This document shows positions 41,831 through 53,699 of a stretch of DNA of 64,000 nt, one piece after another. How positions within the stretch are numbered: position 1 is the stretch's first letter; each line of letters opens with the position of its first letter. A program made the translations under genes and the position numbers. The notes under the pieces are model-generated. The model searched no databases and had not been told where the DNA came from. It worked only from the letters and a program-made list of their open reading frames with translations. This DNA comes from Diplonema papillatum (lineage: Eukaryota > Euglenozoa > Diplonemea > Diplonemida > Diplonemidae). The stretch lies in the NCBI GenBank assembly GCA_030068145.1, contig JAPJBO010000194.1:186001-250000 (forward strand), given 5' to 3'.

Positions 41831-42845
41831 CAGCGCAGCCTCTGTGCCGCCGGCCAAGAAGAGCCACAAGGTGCGGGCATCTCTGCCTTCACTCCGCGAA
41901 CGCACCCAGCGGCCTCAGGCGGTCCTTCAGGTGACAGCGCAGCCTCTGTGCCGCCGGCAAGAAGAGCCACAAGGTGCGGGCATCTCTGCCTTCACTCCGC
42001 GAACGCACCCAGCGGCCTCAGGCGGTCCTTCAGGTGACAGCGCAGCCTCTGTGCCGCCGGCCAAGAAGAGCCACAAGGTGCGGGCATCTCTGCCTTCACT
42101 CCGCGAACGCACCCAGCGGCCTCAGGCGGTCCTTCAGGTGACAGCGCAGCCTCTGTGCCGCCGGCCAAGAAGAGCCACAAGGTGCGGGCATCTCTGCCTT
42201 CACTCCGCGAACGCACCCAGCGGCCTCAGGCGGTCCTTCAGGTGACAGCGCAGCCTCTGTGCCGCCGGCCAAGAAGAGCCACAAGGTGCGGGCATCTCTG
42301 CCTTCACTCCGCGAACGCACCCAGCAGCCTCAGGCGGTCCTTCAAGTGACAGCGCAGCCTCTGTGCCGCCGGCCAAGAAGAGCCACAAGGTGCGGGCATC
42401 TCTGCCTTCACTCCGCGAACGCACCCAGCGGCCTCAGGCGGTCCTTCAGGTGACAGCGCAGCCTCTGTGCCGCCGGCCAAGAAGAGCCACAAGGTGCGGG
42501 CATCTCTGCCTTCACTCCGCGAACGCACCCAGCGGCCTCAGGCGGTCCTTCAAGTGACAGCGCAGCCTCTGTGCCGCCTGCTCATCGCCGGCCGACAAGA
42601 ACCGCATCTTTGCCTTCACTCCGCGAACGCAACCAGCAGCCTCAGGCGGTCCTTCAAGTGACAGCGCAGCCTCTGTGCCGCCTGCTCATCACCGACCAAC
42701 AAGAACTGTGATGTGCGGACATCTCTGCCTTCACTCCGCGAACGCACCCAACGGCCGCAGGCGGTCCTTCAGGTGACAGCGCAGCCGTCTGTGCCGCCTG
42801 CTCAACAAGAACCGCGATGTGCGGGCACTCTCTGCCTTCACTCTG
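41790..42845 (+). repeat. 104-bp tandem array seeded from the PH-PDZ gene's stop codon region
   Basis: Ten copies of a unit containing GCGAACGC.CCCAGCGGCC, TCAGGCGGTCCTTCAGGTGA (the gene's last codons and stop), CAGCGCAGCCTCTGTGCCGC, CGGCCAAGAAGAGCCACAAG and GTGCGGGCATCTCTGCCTTC. The first copy is the real gene end (stop 41828-41830). Copies 2-8 are nearly identical at period 104 (one has a 1-base deletion near 41960). Copies 9-10 are longer or degenerate, with CTCATCGCCGGCC inserts. 104 is not a multiple of 3, so the frame rotates between units and apparent short ORFs across the array are artefacts. Confidence 0.95.
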
Positions 42846-43271
42846 CCCGACTGTCGGTTATCATCGATGGCTCTTCGCCGACAACTCTGAGCAACCCTGC
42901 TGCTTCGGGGCGACTCGCTGTCCAATAGCAACCATTGATCGAGGGTTCCCGTTCTATCTTGCTCCTTCGCAAGTCTGCAGGGTTTCGTAAGCAACCCAAT
43001 GCCCTCGCGGCACCAGTCGAAAGAAGGCTGTCGCAGGCAGCTGGTTGACTCGACCACCGGCCATCAAGGGCCGTTTATCTGCTAGCCCGCACATGCCCGC
43101 TGTGGCCGATCTGCATCCTTTTCTTCTGAAACCCCGGCGTCCGCAGACATCGGACAACCAGAATTGTACTTAAGTTTACCCTCAACCGCGTCCGCCCGCG
43201 CCTCATGAAAACTGCTGAGTGCAGATGCAACAGCAAGAGCCCTCCCCCGAAGTTGGGGGGCTCAGGGCCGC

Positions 43272-43490
43272 ATTCATTGCGAATGTGTTCGTGATGTCGG
43301 CCGCAGAGTCTTTTTTGGCTAGCCAAAGAAAGTAAAAGAGTGAAAGAGTACGTACAGTAGTGAGTAGAGAAAAGAACGAGTGTAAAAGAACGGAGGTAGC
43401 ACGAACTACCAGACCGGCGGAGGCCACCGCAAAAAGATTTCTTACCTTTCCCTTATCCCTCAAAACCAGCACCAATAGCAACGATCCCCC
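43272..43490 (+). repeat. Dispersed repeat family I, copy 2
   Basis: Partner of 4790-4980; same block order and ends (ATTGCGAATGTGTTCGTG to CTCAAAACCAGCACC, ending at a CCCCCG). It has an extra internal segment with AAAGTAAAAGAGTGAAAGAG. Confidence 0.75.
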
Positions 43491-45444
43491 GACGGAGTTG
43501 GCTCCTGTGTATTTTGAACTTCCAAAAAGCTGAAAGAATCCGAAAAAGCCGTTTCCCCCCTTTCGGCGGGTGGGCCAGTAGACAACAGAAGCAACTGTGT
43601 GAAGCATAGGGTACAGCGCATTGGGAAAGCGTAATTGGACGCGCGGTCTGAAGAAGCTGTTGCGACGTGTATTTGTGAGCATCCGGCTCCCGTGACCGCA
43701 TTGGACACGTTGGCAGCTCTCTCACAATATATACTTCGCTCCATGTTCTCCCGCGCACAGCTCTTCCCGGTTTGAGCTTGTCAGTCTTAGTCCACCACAT
43801 AGATGTGAACGATGGGCGGTCGTTTTGACACGTGTCTTCTTTCCTCTTTACTTTGATCATAGGTGTCACGGCAAGTTTTGGCAGCCGCTGCTTAACAAAA
43901 CTTTGACGTGGGCGGCTTTAGATTTACATCTGAATGACACCTCAATACAAAAAAAGTTGTCGACAACTAACAAGTAAAAGAATAAAACAAAACTACGCAT
44001 TTATTTTTTACCAAACATGCAATGTTGGAGGAAATAAGAACGCGTCACAGGCCATCCACAGCGTTTCCATGCGCCCTGTACCAAGAAACAAACGTCCAGG
44101 TCAAAGCGTTCAACGAAAATTCAACAAAAAACGTCATCATTTTCCGGTTTCAACCGTGGTTAGCCAGTGACGCGTCTTATTTTCTGTCGCCGGTGTAGAT
44201 ACAGCCAAGCATCAATCGTCTCGGTGAACCCGAGTTTTCTACCGGCGAAATTGTTGTTTCATTCCCTTGATGCGGTGTCAAGGAGCGAATAGAGGAGACC
44301 ATTCGCTTTGCGAGCGCCCGGGCGGGTATGAAAGTACTGGTCTGGCACACTCGCTGCCGGCATCTGTCTGTATTGCGTCTATGTTTTGGTTCGACCGAGC
44401 ACCTGCTTTGTAAGCAATGCTCGCGGGCTCGACACTGGGAATAACTAGTAGTAGGGGAAAAATCTAATTGCGTCGCCGCAGTTGAACTTAGTCCTTTTTG
44501 TCTCTAGGTGGATTTGTCTGGGCCGCCTCTATGTTGAGCGCGGGCGGCACCTCCGCGAATAATGATTACTCCCGCAAAAAGTCTGCGCGAAGGTCTTCCC
44601 ATCCGTCTGTATTGTTTTTTTTTTTTTTTGGTTTCTGATACTCCTCAACCGAAAGATCTGTGCGTGCGTGCGTGTATGTGTGGGTGTGTGTGTGTGTGTG
44701 TTTGTGTATGAGCCGAAGGTCAACTATGGGAACTCGCTGAAGCGGAGTAGAGCCCAGTTGCCGGCCGCAATGTACGCGGAATCGGAGTCTTGATTGGCTC
44801 CGGAAACCCTAACTCCAGCAGTAATTCGGGGTCGTTGTATACAGCTCGCTTCATATAAACCCCGTCGTCCCAAGGGGCTGCGGCGCTTTGCCACGTTTTG
44901 CGATGCGTCCACGGCGCCATTCTGCGTCGCAAAAACCCGCGCTGCCATCGTGGTGAGTACGAGCTTTGCCAGCCCGCAGCGCCTCAAACTGTGCCAGGAC
45001 GGTGCTCGCCTCCCCAGCTTTTCGAGTCTGCATCCGGCCCATCGCTTGCGTTTGATCAGGGTCGGCGTCGCGGTCCAGTGCGATGTGCTATGAGCCGACG
45101 CTGAAACGCGGCGTGGCCAGATGCGGGGCGGTTCCCTTGGGTAGCCCCGTCCACCCACCTTGTGGGTCTCCATGGGAGAGTCGTAGCCGTACGGCCGTCG
45201 GGCCGGCTTGCAGTGTTGCTTCTTCAAAGGGCTGATCACCACCTGGCCCCCCGATCAGGGCGCTTTACTCCGCTGCGTGTTCTAGGCTGTCCGGACCGGA
45301 GGGCATCCTCTACTGTGCCGCGTATGCGTGTATGTGTATGTGTATGTGTTCGAATCCCCGTCCGTTTCTTCGATATTGACGAGCACGAGCTCCATTCTTC
45401 GCTGTTCCGCTAATTACATCGCGTGCGAAGAGATATCCGCGGCG

Positions 45445-45500
45445 CCGGCGATGCAGATTATCGCCACAGATTCTTTACATTCTAACCCAGACCACTCTTC
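45445..45500 (+). repeat. Dispersed repeat family F fragment
   Basis: GCCGGCGATGCAGATTATCG, then CCACAGATTCTTTACATTCT. It matches 7610-7665 with a few changes. Confidence 0.65.
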
Positions 45501-46341
45501 GCTGTTCCGCGAATTGGACACCATGGCAAAGGGGAAAGACGTGAACTTCTCCTTCGGAGCAGTCGAGGGAAAACATGTAGGGGGCGAACAACGGGAAAGA
45601 ACAGAGACGTTACAAGACGAAGAAGGGACCCGAATGGGGAGTACATAGAGGGGGCACAACGGCAGCCTGCGCTTCGGCTGTTTCTGCTTCACCTCTCCAA
45701 CCTCGTTTTCGGCGAGTGGATATGAGTTGTTTGCTCTGAAACGTTTTCTTCAAGGGTAGCTGGTCTTTTCTCCATCTCCGTTTTTTGTGTTCCTGAGAAC
45801 GTTGTTTGTATAGCCGAAAAGTTGCTCCCTTTTCAGATTCAACGCAGCTTGCTACGCATGGAGGTGGACGACTGTGGACAACCCGGTGCATGTTCCGTTC
45901 TAAATGCTTTGGCAGATTCAGCGAAGCTCCAGCCATTGAGCTTTTTCGAAGGCCAACGACAGCGTCTGTGAGCGGGCTTCAACGACGATAGCTATTGATG
46001 GGCTTGAACAACCGAGTGCAGAGATCTGAAGTGGTGACGATCCTGTTGATCAGGATGATGCAGTCGCCTCTTTTTGAAGGAAGGGTTGACCCTTGAAACG
46101 CTGGTTAAGTATCCTGAAAAGCTGCACTTTCTTCGTGTGGTAGGGTGTCTTGCGGATGCGCATGGACAAAAACAGGGGAGATCTCATTCTTTTGCGTCGG
46201 GCCAACAACCGTTAACCGCAGTAGGTCTCCCAGGCTAAAAGCCTCTGGCCGACGGGTGGGAGGTGGGGTGAGGACGAGCCAGCGCTCCTAGACTAACGGG
46301 AAAGGGCAGCACCATATCGTGCGGCTGAGGTCTTCTTCAGA

Positions 46342-49321
46342 ATGGGAAAGCCGGCGGCCAAAGCTAGAAGCCGCGCTTCGGGAAAAGCTAGCGCGCTTTC
46401 CGTGACGGTATTGAACCCCCGGTGGAACGGTGACCATGCTGTGTACGACCTCCGCCTGAAGGACGCAGCGACGGGCATCGAAGTGACCTCCGTTCGCCGC
46501 TACACCGAGTTCTCCGTCGTCATCAACCACCTCAAGAAGGCGACACAAGCGGCCCAGATCCCGCCAACTCCGCCGAAGAAATGGGTCGGAAACGTATGGA
46601 TCCTTTTCGATCTCCTCTCCGAGACCCAAACCGAGCCGTCGGGAAGCTGGGCAGCAGCGTATCTGCTTTTTACTTCTGCGATTTTCACGCGGCCAGCTGC
46701 TTTTTTATTTTAGTGTGAGGAAACTGAATCGCCCAAGTACGACCTCCTGATCATGATCATTTGCCAAATTTGCCACCTGAAACCACGTCCAGGATTTGGA
46801 CGTGGTGCGGTCAACGAAAACTCTTGTTTCCCTTTCTACTTTCTCCTGCGGTCCAAAGGTCCCGAGCGGTTCAAAGCAGTCGTCGGAGCAAGTGAACCAC
46901 ACAAATCGTTGCTGGCTTCTGAGATTGCTTCCCGACGAAAGAAACCCCGCTTTCGTTATTGCGCGTTAGTGGGAAGTCATGAGGGGCTGTACTCTGCACC
47001 GTATACATGATTACTTGTGGCAACGCGATGCTGACTTAGGTGCGTGTTAGCCCGATCACAGTCGTCGAGCAAGTGAACTCACACGCATCGTTTTGCTTCT
47101 GAGATTGCTTCCCGACTAAAGAAACCCCGCTGTCGATGTCACGCGTTAGTGGGAAGTCATGAGGGGCTGTACTCTGCACCGTATACATGATTACTTGTGG
47201 CAACGCGATGCTGACTTAGGTGCTTGTTAGCCCGATCACTTGCAGCACGAACGTGACGCATCTATCCCAATTACGTACAGTCGAAGGAGTCGCTTCTCGA
47301 GAAGCGAGCGCAGATGTTCCAGGGATGCCTGACCGCGATGCTGGCCAACAGCCGCCTCCGCCGCAGCCGCTCCCTGTGCTCGTTGGTGGGATGCCAGATC
47401 CTGCGCGAGCGGCAGCGCACGCTAAACATCATGCTCGCGTCGGCCCGCAGGGCGATCTTCCTCAAGTGGCGCGAGCTGGCCGGCCACCGCTCTCGCGCCG
47501 CCGGCAGCGCTGGCGAGTTCAAGCTCGACGACTACAGGCACTTGGCCTCCGAAGTGGCGCGCGTCGTCGGCGAAAACGAGGCGTCGCCGGCAAGGCTTGC
47601 GGTCCTTCTGCAGAACAAGGTTTGCACCCGTCTTTTTCTTGAAAGTGTGCCAATACTGCAGAGAATAGTTGACTAGACCTCTTGAGTTTGTGCTAACCAT
47701 GAATTGGGGAGTCGGCTACAAAGCCAAAAGCAGGACCGACCCCCCCGTTCGTGAGAAAAAGCGAAGAATAAAAACGCCCTTCTTTTTCCATCTATCTTTG
47801 TCAAGAGCAGCAACTCATGTATTCCACCACAAACGGCCTCGCACGCACACGCCAAAACCGCCCCCAAGCAGCAAGTTGCCGCCATAAAACGTTGTTCGAG
47901 TTGCGATCTTCGAGGGGCGCGCATGAGAGTTGAAAATTCGGTATTCCAAAACGGTATAAAAGTCTGTGAGACCAATGTCGCCGATTGGCGCGGTGCTGGC
48001 GAGACGCAACCACCAGCTGACGGAACTCTACCGTGCCCCTGCTAAGGGCATCGTCGACCTTTCGCGGACGGTCTGCGGGCCGAAGGCTGCGTGCTGCACG
48101 GGCGAGCTGGCCCACAAGCTGACTGTACTCTACCGTCAGCCAGCAGTGAAAAAAAATGGTCACCCGAAGACCCGAAAACCCCGGATCCTTAAGCGAACAT
48201 TCAGTCTAAAAAGAGTAGGCGTGTGTTTGTGTACATTCCGGGGGAGGATCAGCCTAGTAGCGTGTGAACGTGATAGATTCGGCGGTCTTCTCCCAAACAC
48301 GCTGCGTCCAGCGCTCTCTTTCGAAAATCGGAATCTCAAGCGAACTTTAACTCAACTTGAAAAACAGACCCCCAGAAGCAAATTCCATGCACAGGTCGGC
48401 GATCTCGAGCGATGCGCCACGGGGCAAGGCGTGCCGGAAGGCGACGCCCGGAGCGCGTCGCTGGAGCAGGGCATCGTCGACCTTTCGCGGACGGTCTGCG
48501 GGCCGAAGGCCGCGTGCCGGACGGGCGAGCTGGCGCTCCGCGCCCTGGCGGAGCACTTCGAGGCGGCGGCCGCCGGCGAGAAGCACCTCGAGGCCCTTCG
48601 GGCGGAGGTGAGCACGCTGCGCGCGCAGGAGCTGAAGCACGAAATGCTGACCAACGAGCTCGCTGCGCTCGCGACCCGCGTCAAAGGCACCGCCGTCCGA
48701 GCGGACGACGCGGTGCTGGTCATCGAGAACGAGGTCAAGCGAAAAGACGCGAGCATCGAGCACCTCGTCGAAGAAAACCGCCTCCGCGACGAAAGCCGCC
48801 GGCTACAAGAAGAAGGCAACGTCATGACCCGCGACCGCGCTATGTCCCTCCAGCAGCAGCTCTCGGCGACCGAACGCAAGGTGCACGTCCTCGAGAAGAT
48901 GTACAACAACTTCACGATCGAAAAAGCGACCATCGTCGACTCCGAAGAGAAGGACGACACCACGTTCTTCAACATCGACGTGGTGTCCACGGAGGGCCAG
49001 CGGTGGCGGTGCGCGAAGCGGTACAAAATGTTCGCCCGGCTCAAGAAGCGGCTCGGGCCCGCGGCGAAGGGCGTCCCGATTCCCGCGAAGGTCATCGGCA
49101 GGCTCAACGAAAAAAAGCTCCGGGAGCGGACCGACCAGCTCAACACGTTCCTCGCGCACCTCATGAGCAGAGCCAGGACCGACCAAGCCGTGCAAGTGGA
49201 GCTCACGCAGTTTCTGAGCGCGGCGAACCAAGCGGATGCGCTCGACGTCGACGACGACGATGATTTCGACGTCGTCTCGCAGTTAAGCTCCTCCGTGCGT
49301 CCCAACGACCAGTCCCCGTGA
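46342..49321 (+). CDS. Double PX-domain coiled-coil protein, three exons
   Basis: 505 aa. Exons 46342-46593, 47281-47619 and 48395-49321, all joined in phase 0. PX domains bind phosphoinositides (typically PI3P) on endosomal membranes. PX1 begins in exon 1 (YDLRLKDAATGIEVTSVRRY, TEFSVVINHLKK, IPPTPPKKWVGN). It finishes in exon 2 with ESLLEKRAQMFQGCLTAML, exactly the PX order RRYSEF...PPLP.K...GN...FLEKRR..LQ.FL. A coiled coil follows in exon 3 (about residues 245-375). PX2 lies at ~385-485 (FFNIDVVSTEGQRWRCAKRY, KMFARLKKRL, IPAKVIGRLNEKKLRERTDQ, LNTFLAHLM). The tail is acidic (DVDDDDDFDV). A protein with a PX domain at each end is unusual compared with sorting nexins, which have one PX. An intron duplication of 180 bp and a copied exon 3 fragment lie within the gene. 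Confidence 0.88.
46880..47240 (+). repeat. 180-bp tandem duplication in intron 1 of the PX gene
   Basis: Two copies at exact 180-bp spacing (for example GAGATTGCTTCCCGAC at 46921 and 47101; GAGGGGCTGTACTCTGCACC at 46981 and 47161). The second half is identical; the first half has several substitutions and small indels. Confidence 0.92.
47985..48145 (+). repeat. Copied exon 3 fragment inside PX gene intron 2
   Basis: 48046-48112 (GGGCATCGTCGACCTTTCGC, GGACGGTCTGCGGGCCGAAG, GGCGAGCTGGC) repeats exon 3 at 48472-48534 with few changes. It is flanked by an inner duplicate of its own, CCACCAGCTGACGGAACTCT and CCCACAAGCTGACTGTACTC. The copied fragment stays in frame in an open stretch from 47966, but has no matching splice sites for the 47619 donor that I can see. 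Confidence 0.85.
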
Positions 49322-50559
49322 ATCTTTACACAACGAAGCCAGCGGACCACACTTTTCCAGAGGCCAGCACGCTCCGATGGCGGTACTTCACAGTGAGCTT
49401 TGCCTCCTGTTGAAAAGGTCCAGAAGGAGGCTTGGGGTGACGACGAAGCCAGTGAATGGGCAGCACTCAGCTTGCAGTAGCACTACACAGCAGGGATGGA
49501 TATGCTGTTGATGCTCTGCAGAGCGGTGTGTGGTATCTACCACCACCTCCTCTGCTAGTGCTCTACACAGCAGTACCACCTAGCAGTACTGCATGTAGGC
49601 ACGTACGTAGTACTCCTACGATGCATACGTACTGTGTATACCCGTGGTACGCGCTACGTGTGTATGCATACACGTAGCTCTGGCGAGCCTAGCACGCCTC
49701 GTCCCCAATGACACAGTCTCCGTCCTCCTTCGCTTGTTTGTGACACGCACGCAGCACTTGTGTCGTCGGGGTAGGGGGGAACTGCTTCCAAGTCTCTCTA
49801 CGCGGAGCGCTTCTCCGTCGCTGAGCTCCTGTGAAGCTCTCCAGTCTCTACCTTCCGCGAATCTGAACGGATCGAGCAGACTTGACACGAGAGAGTCAGA
49901 TCAGTTTGGCTCACTGGTATCTACGTCAACACAACGCATCTGCAGAGCCGGCTCCTGGCATCGGCGTGCCCGTATTTGTCTAGTCGGGTTCCACAACAGT
50001 AATACACTGCCGGGGAGGAAACACGGCACCGAACTGTCAGCGGCAGATGATGATGCTGCGCGCTTGCTGTGACCGGACTGCCAGTGGCCCAGCAGTAGTG
50101 CTTCCACGTGCTCTGGGAAAGCGATCGAAAGTTCCCTTTGGTCAAAGCCATCCTTCTGTGCAACCGCCGTGTCATCACTTCTCTCAGCTGCTCTGCAGTC
50201 TTGCCAAAAACCCCCGCACTCTAAAAAGATGCTGTGACGGGTGGAAAGAACACCAACGCAATATCGCCGGGCCCAGGTCCACGACACATTCATTAGCAGC
50301 TACCGTTAGACGCCCTCCTTCGCTCAATCCCCGCGTCCCATACCCGTGGCGCATCCAACCTATTTGTGCTTCTGCTTCGATTGTTCAGCTTGGTACGTCG
50401 CTTCGTGCATCTGACCCTCTGGGCCTGAAGCCAGCGACGCAGCGGACACGCCTGCCAGGCGGTTTCGCCCGTCAGTCAGAACGCCCCCGGCTGCGCCACC
50501 ATCGGTGCAATCATCATCTTTGACTGGACCGCGGCTCGCACCGCGCCCACGACGTAACG

Positions 50560-50735
50560 ACTTGCGCCCGCCGTAGTAGTACGGGACAGACCGGATACTC
50601 CCCGGATAGATGGTCCCTGCACTCTAACTCGTCTCTCTCTCTTTCTCTCAATCTGTGAGGAGACGGAAACTCTCCGGAGAGTTTGAGGTCAGAATGCAGA
50701 ATATTTGTAGCGATGGCCTGCAATCGTCACTAGGT
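50560..50735 (+). repeat. Family H copy with CT tract, followed by reverse family F/G element
   Basis: CGACTTGCGCCCGCCGTAGT, ACTCCCCGGATAGATGGTCC, CTGCACTCTAACTCGTCTCT, then CT-rich DNA. At 50685, GAGGTCAGAATGCAGAATAT and TTGTAGCGATGGCCTGCAAT follow; this last piece recurs at 58940-58980 and is the diverged reverse of family F. Confidence 0.65.
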
Positions 50736-51115
50736 GACTACCTCTTCGATCGTGCCGTGCTTGCACTTATTCGAACCATCGGTCGCTTTGCGTCCTTTCC
50801 CTTCCACGCGGTGTGCATGCTTCTGCGACCCCTGCCTTCGATTTCACGCGTGGCACTGGGCTCTTCCGTTGGGGGGTCATCAGTTGTCCCTCGTCTTCGT
50901 TTTGTTGGCGCCGGTGTCTTCCTCGCTGGTGACGGAGTCACTGACGGGGCCGGGGCCGGCGCTCGTGCGTCCGCGTTCCGGTGTGGTGCTTTCTGCATCC
51001 TCGCGTGTTCTGTTCGAGGTGTGTTTGGCCTGTACACTGTTGTCGCTGCTGGTCTCGCCACTTTGCTGCGGTCCTCGGAGATACGGGTCCCTGCGCTCAC
51101 ACTCGCCTCTCTCTC

Positions 51116-51149
<34 letters not shown>

Positions 51150-52544
51150 GCAATCACGACACAAAGAGATCGCAGGATATCCTACAAAAGGTCGGTCTTT
51201 CGTTGCCTTAGTGTTTGTCCTATGTTTGAGCTGTGAGAGTGCCCGCCTTGGTCCCCCAGAGTAGGAAGCCGGAATGCATCCCGCCTAAACGGTACCCATG
51301 CCAGATCCCAGAGAGTCTCTCGTTGCCTCAGCGTTGCTGCCCTTTGACTGAGTGAACCGATGCCTCTCGTCTCTAGAGTTTCACCGGACACTCAAGCTTT
51401 TGTTGCGCTAGCGGGGAGCTGTCGACAAGCATGGATTGGAGACTTCTTCGTGTGAATTCTTCCATGGGCTGCGATGAAAGCGCAGCAGTGAAACGCAAGG
51501 CAGGCTGGCGTACTCATCTAAACGTACACAACTACGGTACTACCTGTGTCAATAGCCCGCATCACGATATCTCGTGATGTTCTCATTCGACGAGTTGATG
51601 CCGCCCATCCAAACCGCTTAGAAAGAGTTTTTGTACGCGTAATTGCATTTCCCAAGCAGCGTCAAGGACCGAACAAGGTTGTGTTGTTTGTCCCCTCTCT
51701 AGCCTTCGTCGAAAGAAGCACCGGGCGACCCGCTGCTGGGACCTCTGATCCCGGAAAAGTCCCTGCCGAACGTAGCTAAAGCAAATGGAGCCTAACGTCC
51801 TTTGCCGGTGTTGAAGTCCGGCCGCATTACTTACGGCATCCCTCTGTTTTGGCCCTCTGCTTCCGTTCGCAACAGGGATCAGCGACGAGTGGTCCTACAC
51901 ACCGCAGTAAGAGCAGCACTGGACGCTCTGGACTGGACCACCTTCCCTCCATGCGAGCTCCGGAAAACCTTCCTGCAGGGACTTTGCACAAGTGAACGCG
52001 AGCGAGTACCCACGCTTGAAATCAATAAATGAGAAAGAAGCATAACGCTAAAGTGTATGATTTCCCGGGGAGGGGGTCAAAAAAAAAAAGGGGTCGAAAT
52101 CCACCAATCTGTGCCCATGTGGGGGATCGTTGGAAGCCGACGAGGGCTGTTCCAATCGAATACCAGCCCAGCGCCGCGTGGGTGCGAGCTTCAGAGATTG
52201 TGGCACGCAATCTGGAAGCCCAGATGGTGCTGCCGAGTTGATAAGGGAACCGGGTTCATACCGAGCGGTTCACCCTTTCCGAAGTGCACTATCTATCGGC
52301 CGTTTCCTCCTGATCTATCAGGGCCTAATTTGGGCGAATTCAAAAGATACTACTAAACCTGCTGTTGTAGAAAGTACTCGAGGCAACCGCCACGTAGACT
52401 GTCCAAATCCAGCAACCCACACCTGATTCGGATCCAGGTGTCAAATACGGACTCATTGGGTATGTGGGCTTCTGTGTGTATAGCCCAAGGAACGCGTGTG
52501 GGCTTCTCGAAAGAAGGTTCCAGGACCCCCAAGACCATGAATCA

Positions 52545-52690
52545 CTAGTTGGCAAAACCTCAAGTAGCCCACAAGGGCAAATCTGGGTTTAGCGCCGGGC
52601 GCAAGCGTTCCAGAGGACCCATGTGCAGGTTTCTCTTTAGCCCCGTCGAAGCATGCACCGGGCGACCCCACGAGTACTTCTGTTTCCCCA
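52545..52690 (+). repeat. Dispersed repeat family A, diverged copy
   Basis: Shares GGCAAAACCTCAAGTAGCCC, AAATCTGGGTTTAGCGCCGG, GCGCAAGCGTTC, then TTTAGCCCCGTCGAAGCA. It ends in CACCGGGCGACCC, which also occurs at 51718-51735. Confidence 0.6.
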
Positions 52691-53099
52691 GTCTACTATG
52701 GCCCATGAAGCGCATGCAATTTCTAGTCACCAGAAGACTCTACCACACAGGGTGAACCGGCTCCATACGGCAATCAATCCCTTTATATGAGGAAATGTGA
52801 GCGCTACCGGAGTGCCTGCTACCGGAGTGCCTGCCCAACGATATTGAAGGTGAAGCGACGTGCGCTTCTTTGAATAGCGCGTTCAGACTTAACGCTTTGC
52901 TGCAGGAATACTGCAGCAACGTTCCGGGAACTCCTGGGTGAGCGCTGCCCACGAACGCCACCATGAACCCAGGACCAGAAAGACTTCCCTTTTTCCATTT
53001 TCAACCTTCTCGTCGTTATACCCTCGCACTGTGTTCACCACTTCGAGAAGCAGTGCAAAGGAGACGCAAACGTGGCGTGCTGTTTCAGCCTTCTCGTCC

Positions 53100-53285
53100 T
53101 TCGACCCTTATACTGAGCCGGTCCATCCCCTCGTGATAGACCGTGATAGACCGAAGAATACAGCACCGGCAATTCGATGCAGCTCTAGGGACTAGGATGG
53201 ACCGGATAGACCGTGGTGGACGGTGATTCACTGTGATAAACAGCGGCAGGCACTTCGATGCAGTTTCAAGAGATATCGGCTGCCC
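53100..53285 (+). repeat. Dispersed repeat family B, forward copy
   Basis: GAGCCGGTCCATCCCCTCGT, TAGACCGTGATAGACCGAAG, GCAATTCGATGCAGCTCTAG, GGATAGACCGTGGTGGACGG and CAGGCACTTCGATGCAGTTT. It is nearly collinear with 62040-62222. Confidence 0.8.
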
Positions 53286-53699
53286 AATGGGCGACGCTGT
53301 GTCCTATCGTTAAAGGAAAGGAAATCTGGGGTCGGACGAGTGCGCCTATGCTGTGCACGAGTCACCAGTGTTTTTACCAGCAGCCACAATGAGGGTCAAT
53401 TCGAACGACCTCTTTTTTCCAAAAACGCAGTCCATGTCTTTGAAGTGTGAACCTCACGAGACTAGACAATTTTTGGACATCGCCGGTCGCTCTTATTCAA
53501 GATCTATTGACTGAACACCATCCAATTTCATCCAACCTTGCGATTCATTCTCGGACCCAGGATGTCAAACAGAGCATCAATCAAGTACGTGATCTTTGCA
53601 CCGCACCTGTCTGTCCATCCACGAACAGTGGGTCTGGGAAGTTGCTATCACAGCAAATAGGCCGCAGGCGAAGAAGTGCTTCGTTTCAGGGCAGCGGCC

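Larger units (their letters stand above)
42846..46341. other. Intergenic region, no recognised gene
   Basis: Contains family I (43272), a G/T-rich microsatellite (44665-44705), a T-run (44614-44629) and family F (45449). A GC-rich stretch at 44860-45130 is open in several frames without family resemblance, and its sequence does not match rRNA landmarks I know. A CTTTCTCC-type pyrimidine tract occurs near 45765. Confidence 0.45.

Noticed and set aside
41790-42845. Repeated 64-74 codon ORFs on both strands, read as a small repeat-protein family
   Set aside because: They are frame-rotated readings of a 104-bp tandem unit and have no independent support.
44860-45130. Possible rRNA fragment
   Set aside because: GC-rich, but none of the conserved SSU or LSU segments I know is visible.
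48352-49350. 332-codon minus-strand frame opposite PX gene exon 3
   Set aside because: Ser/Arg-rich antisense of a coiled-coil exon. The + strand reading gives a PX domain and correct splice phases.
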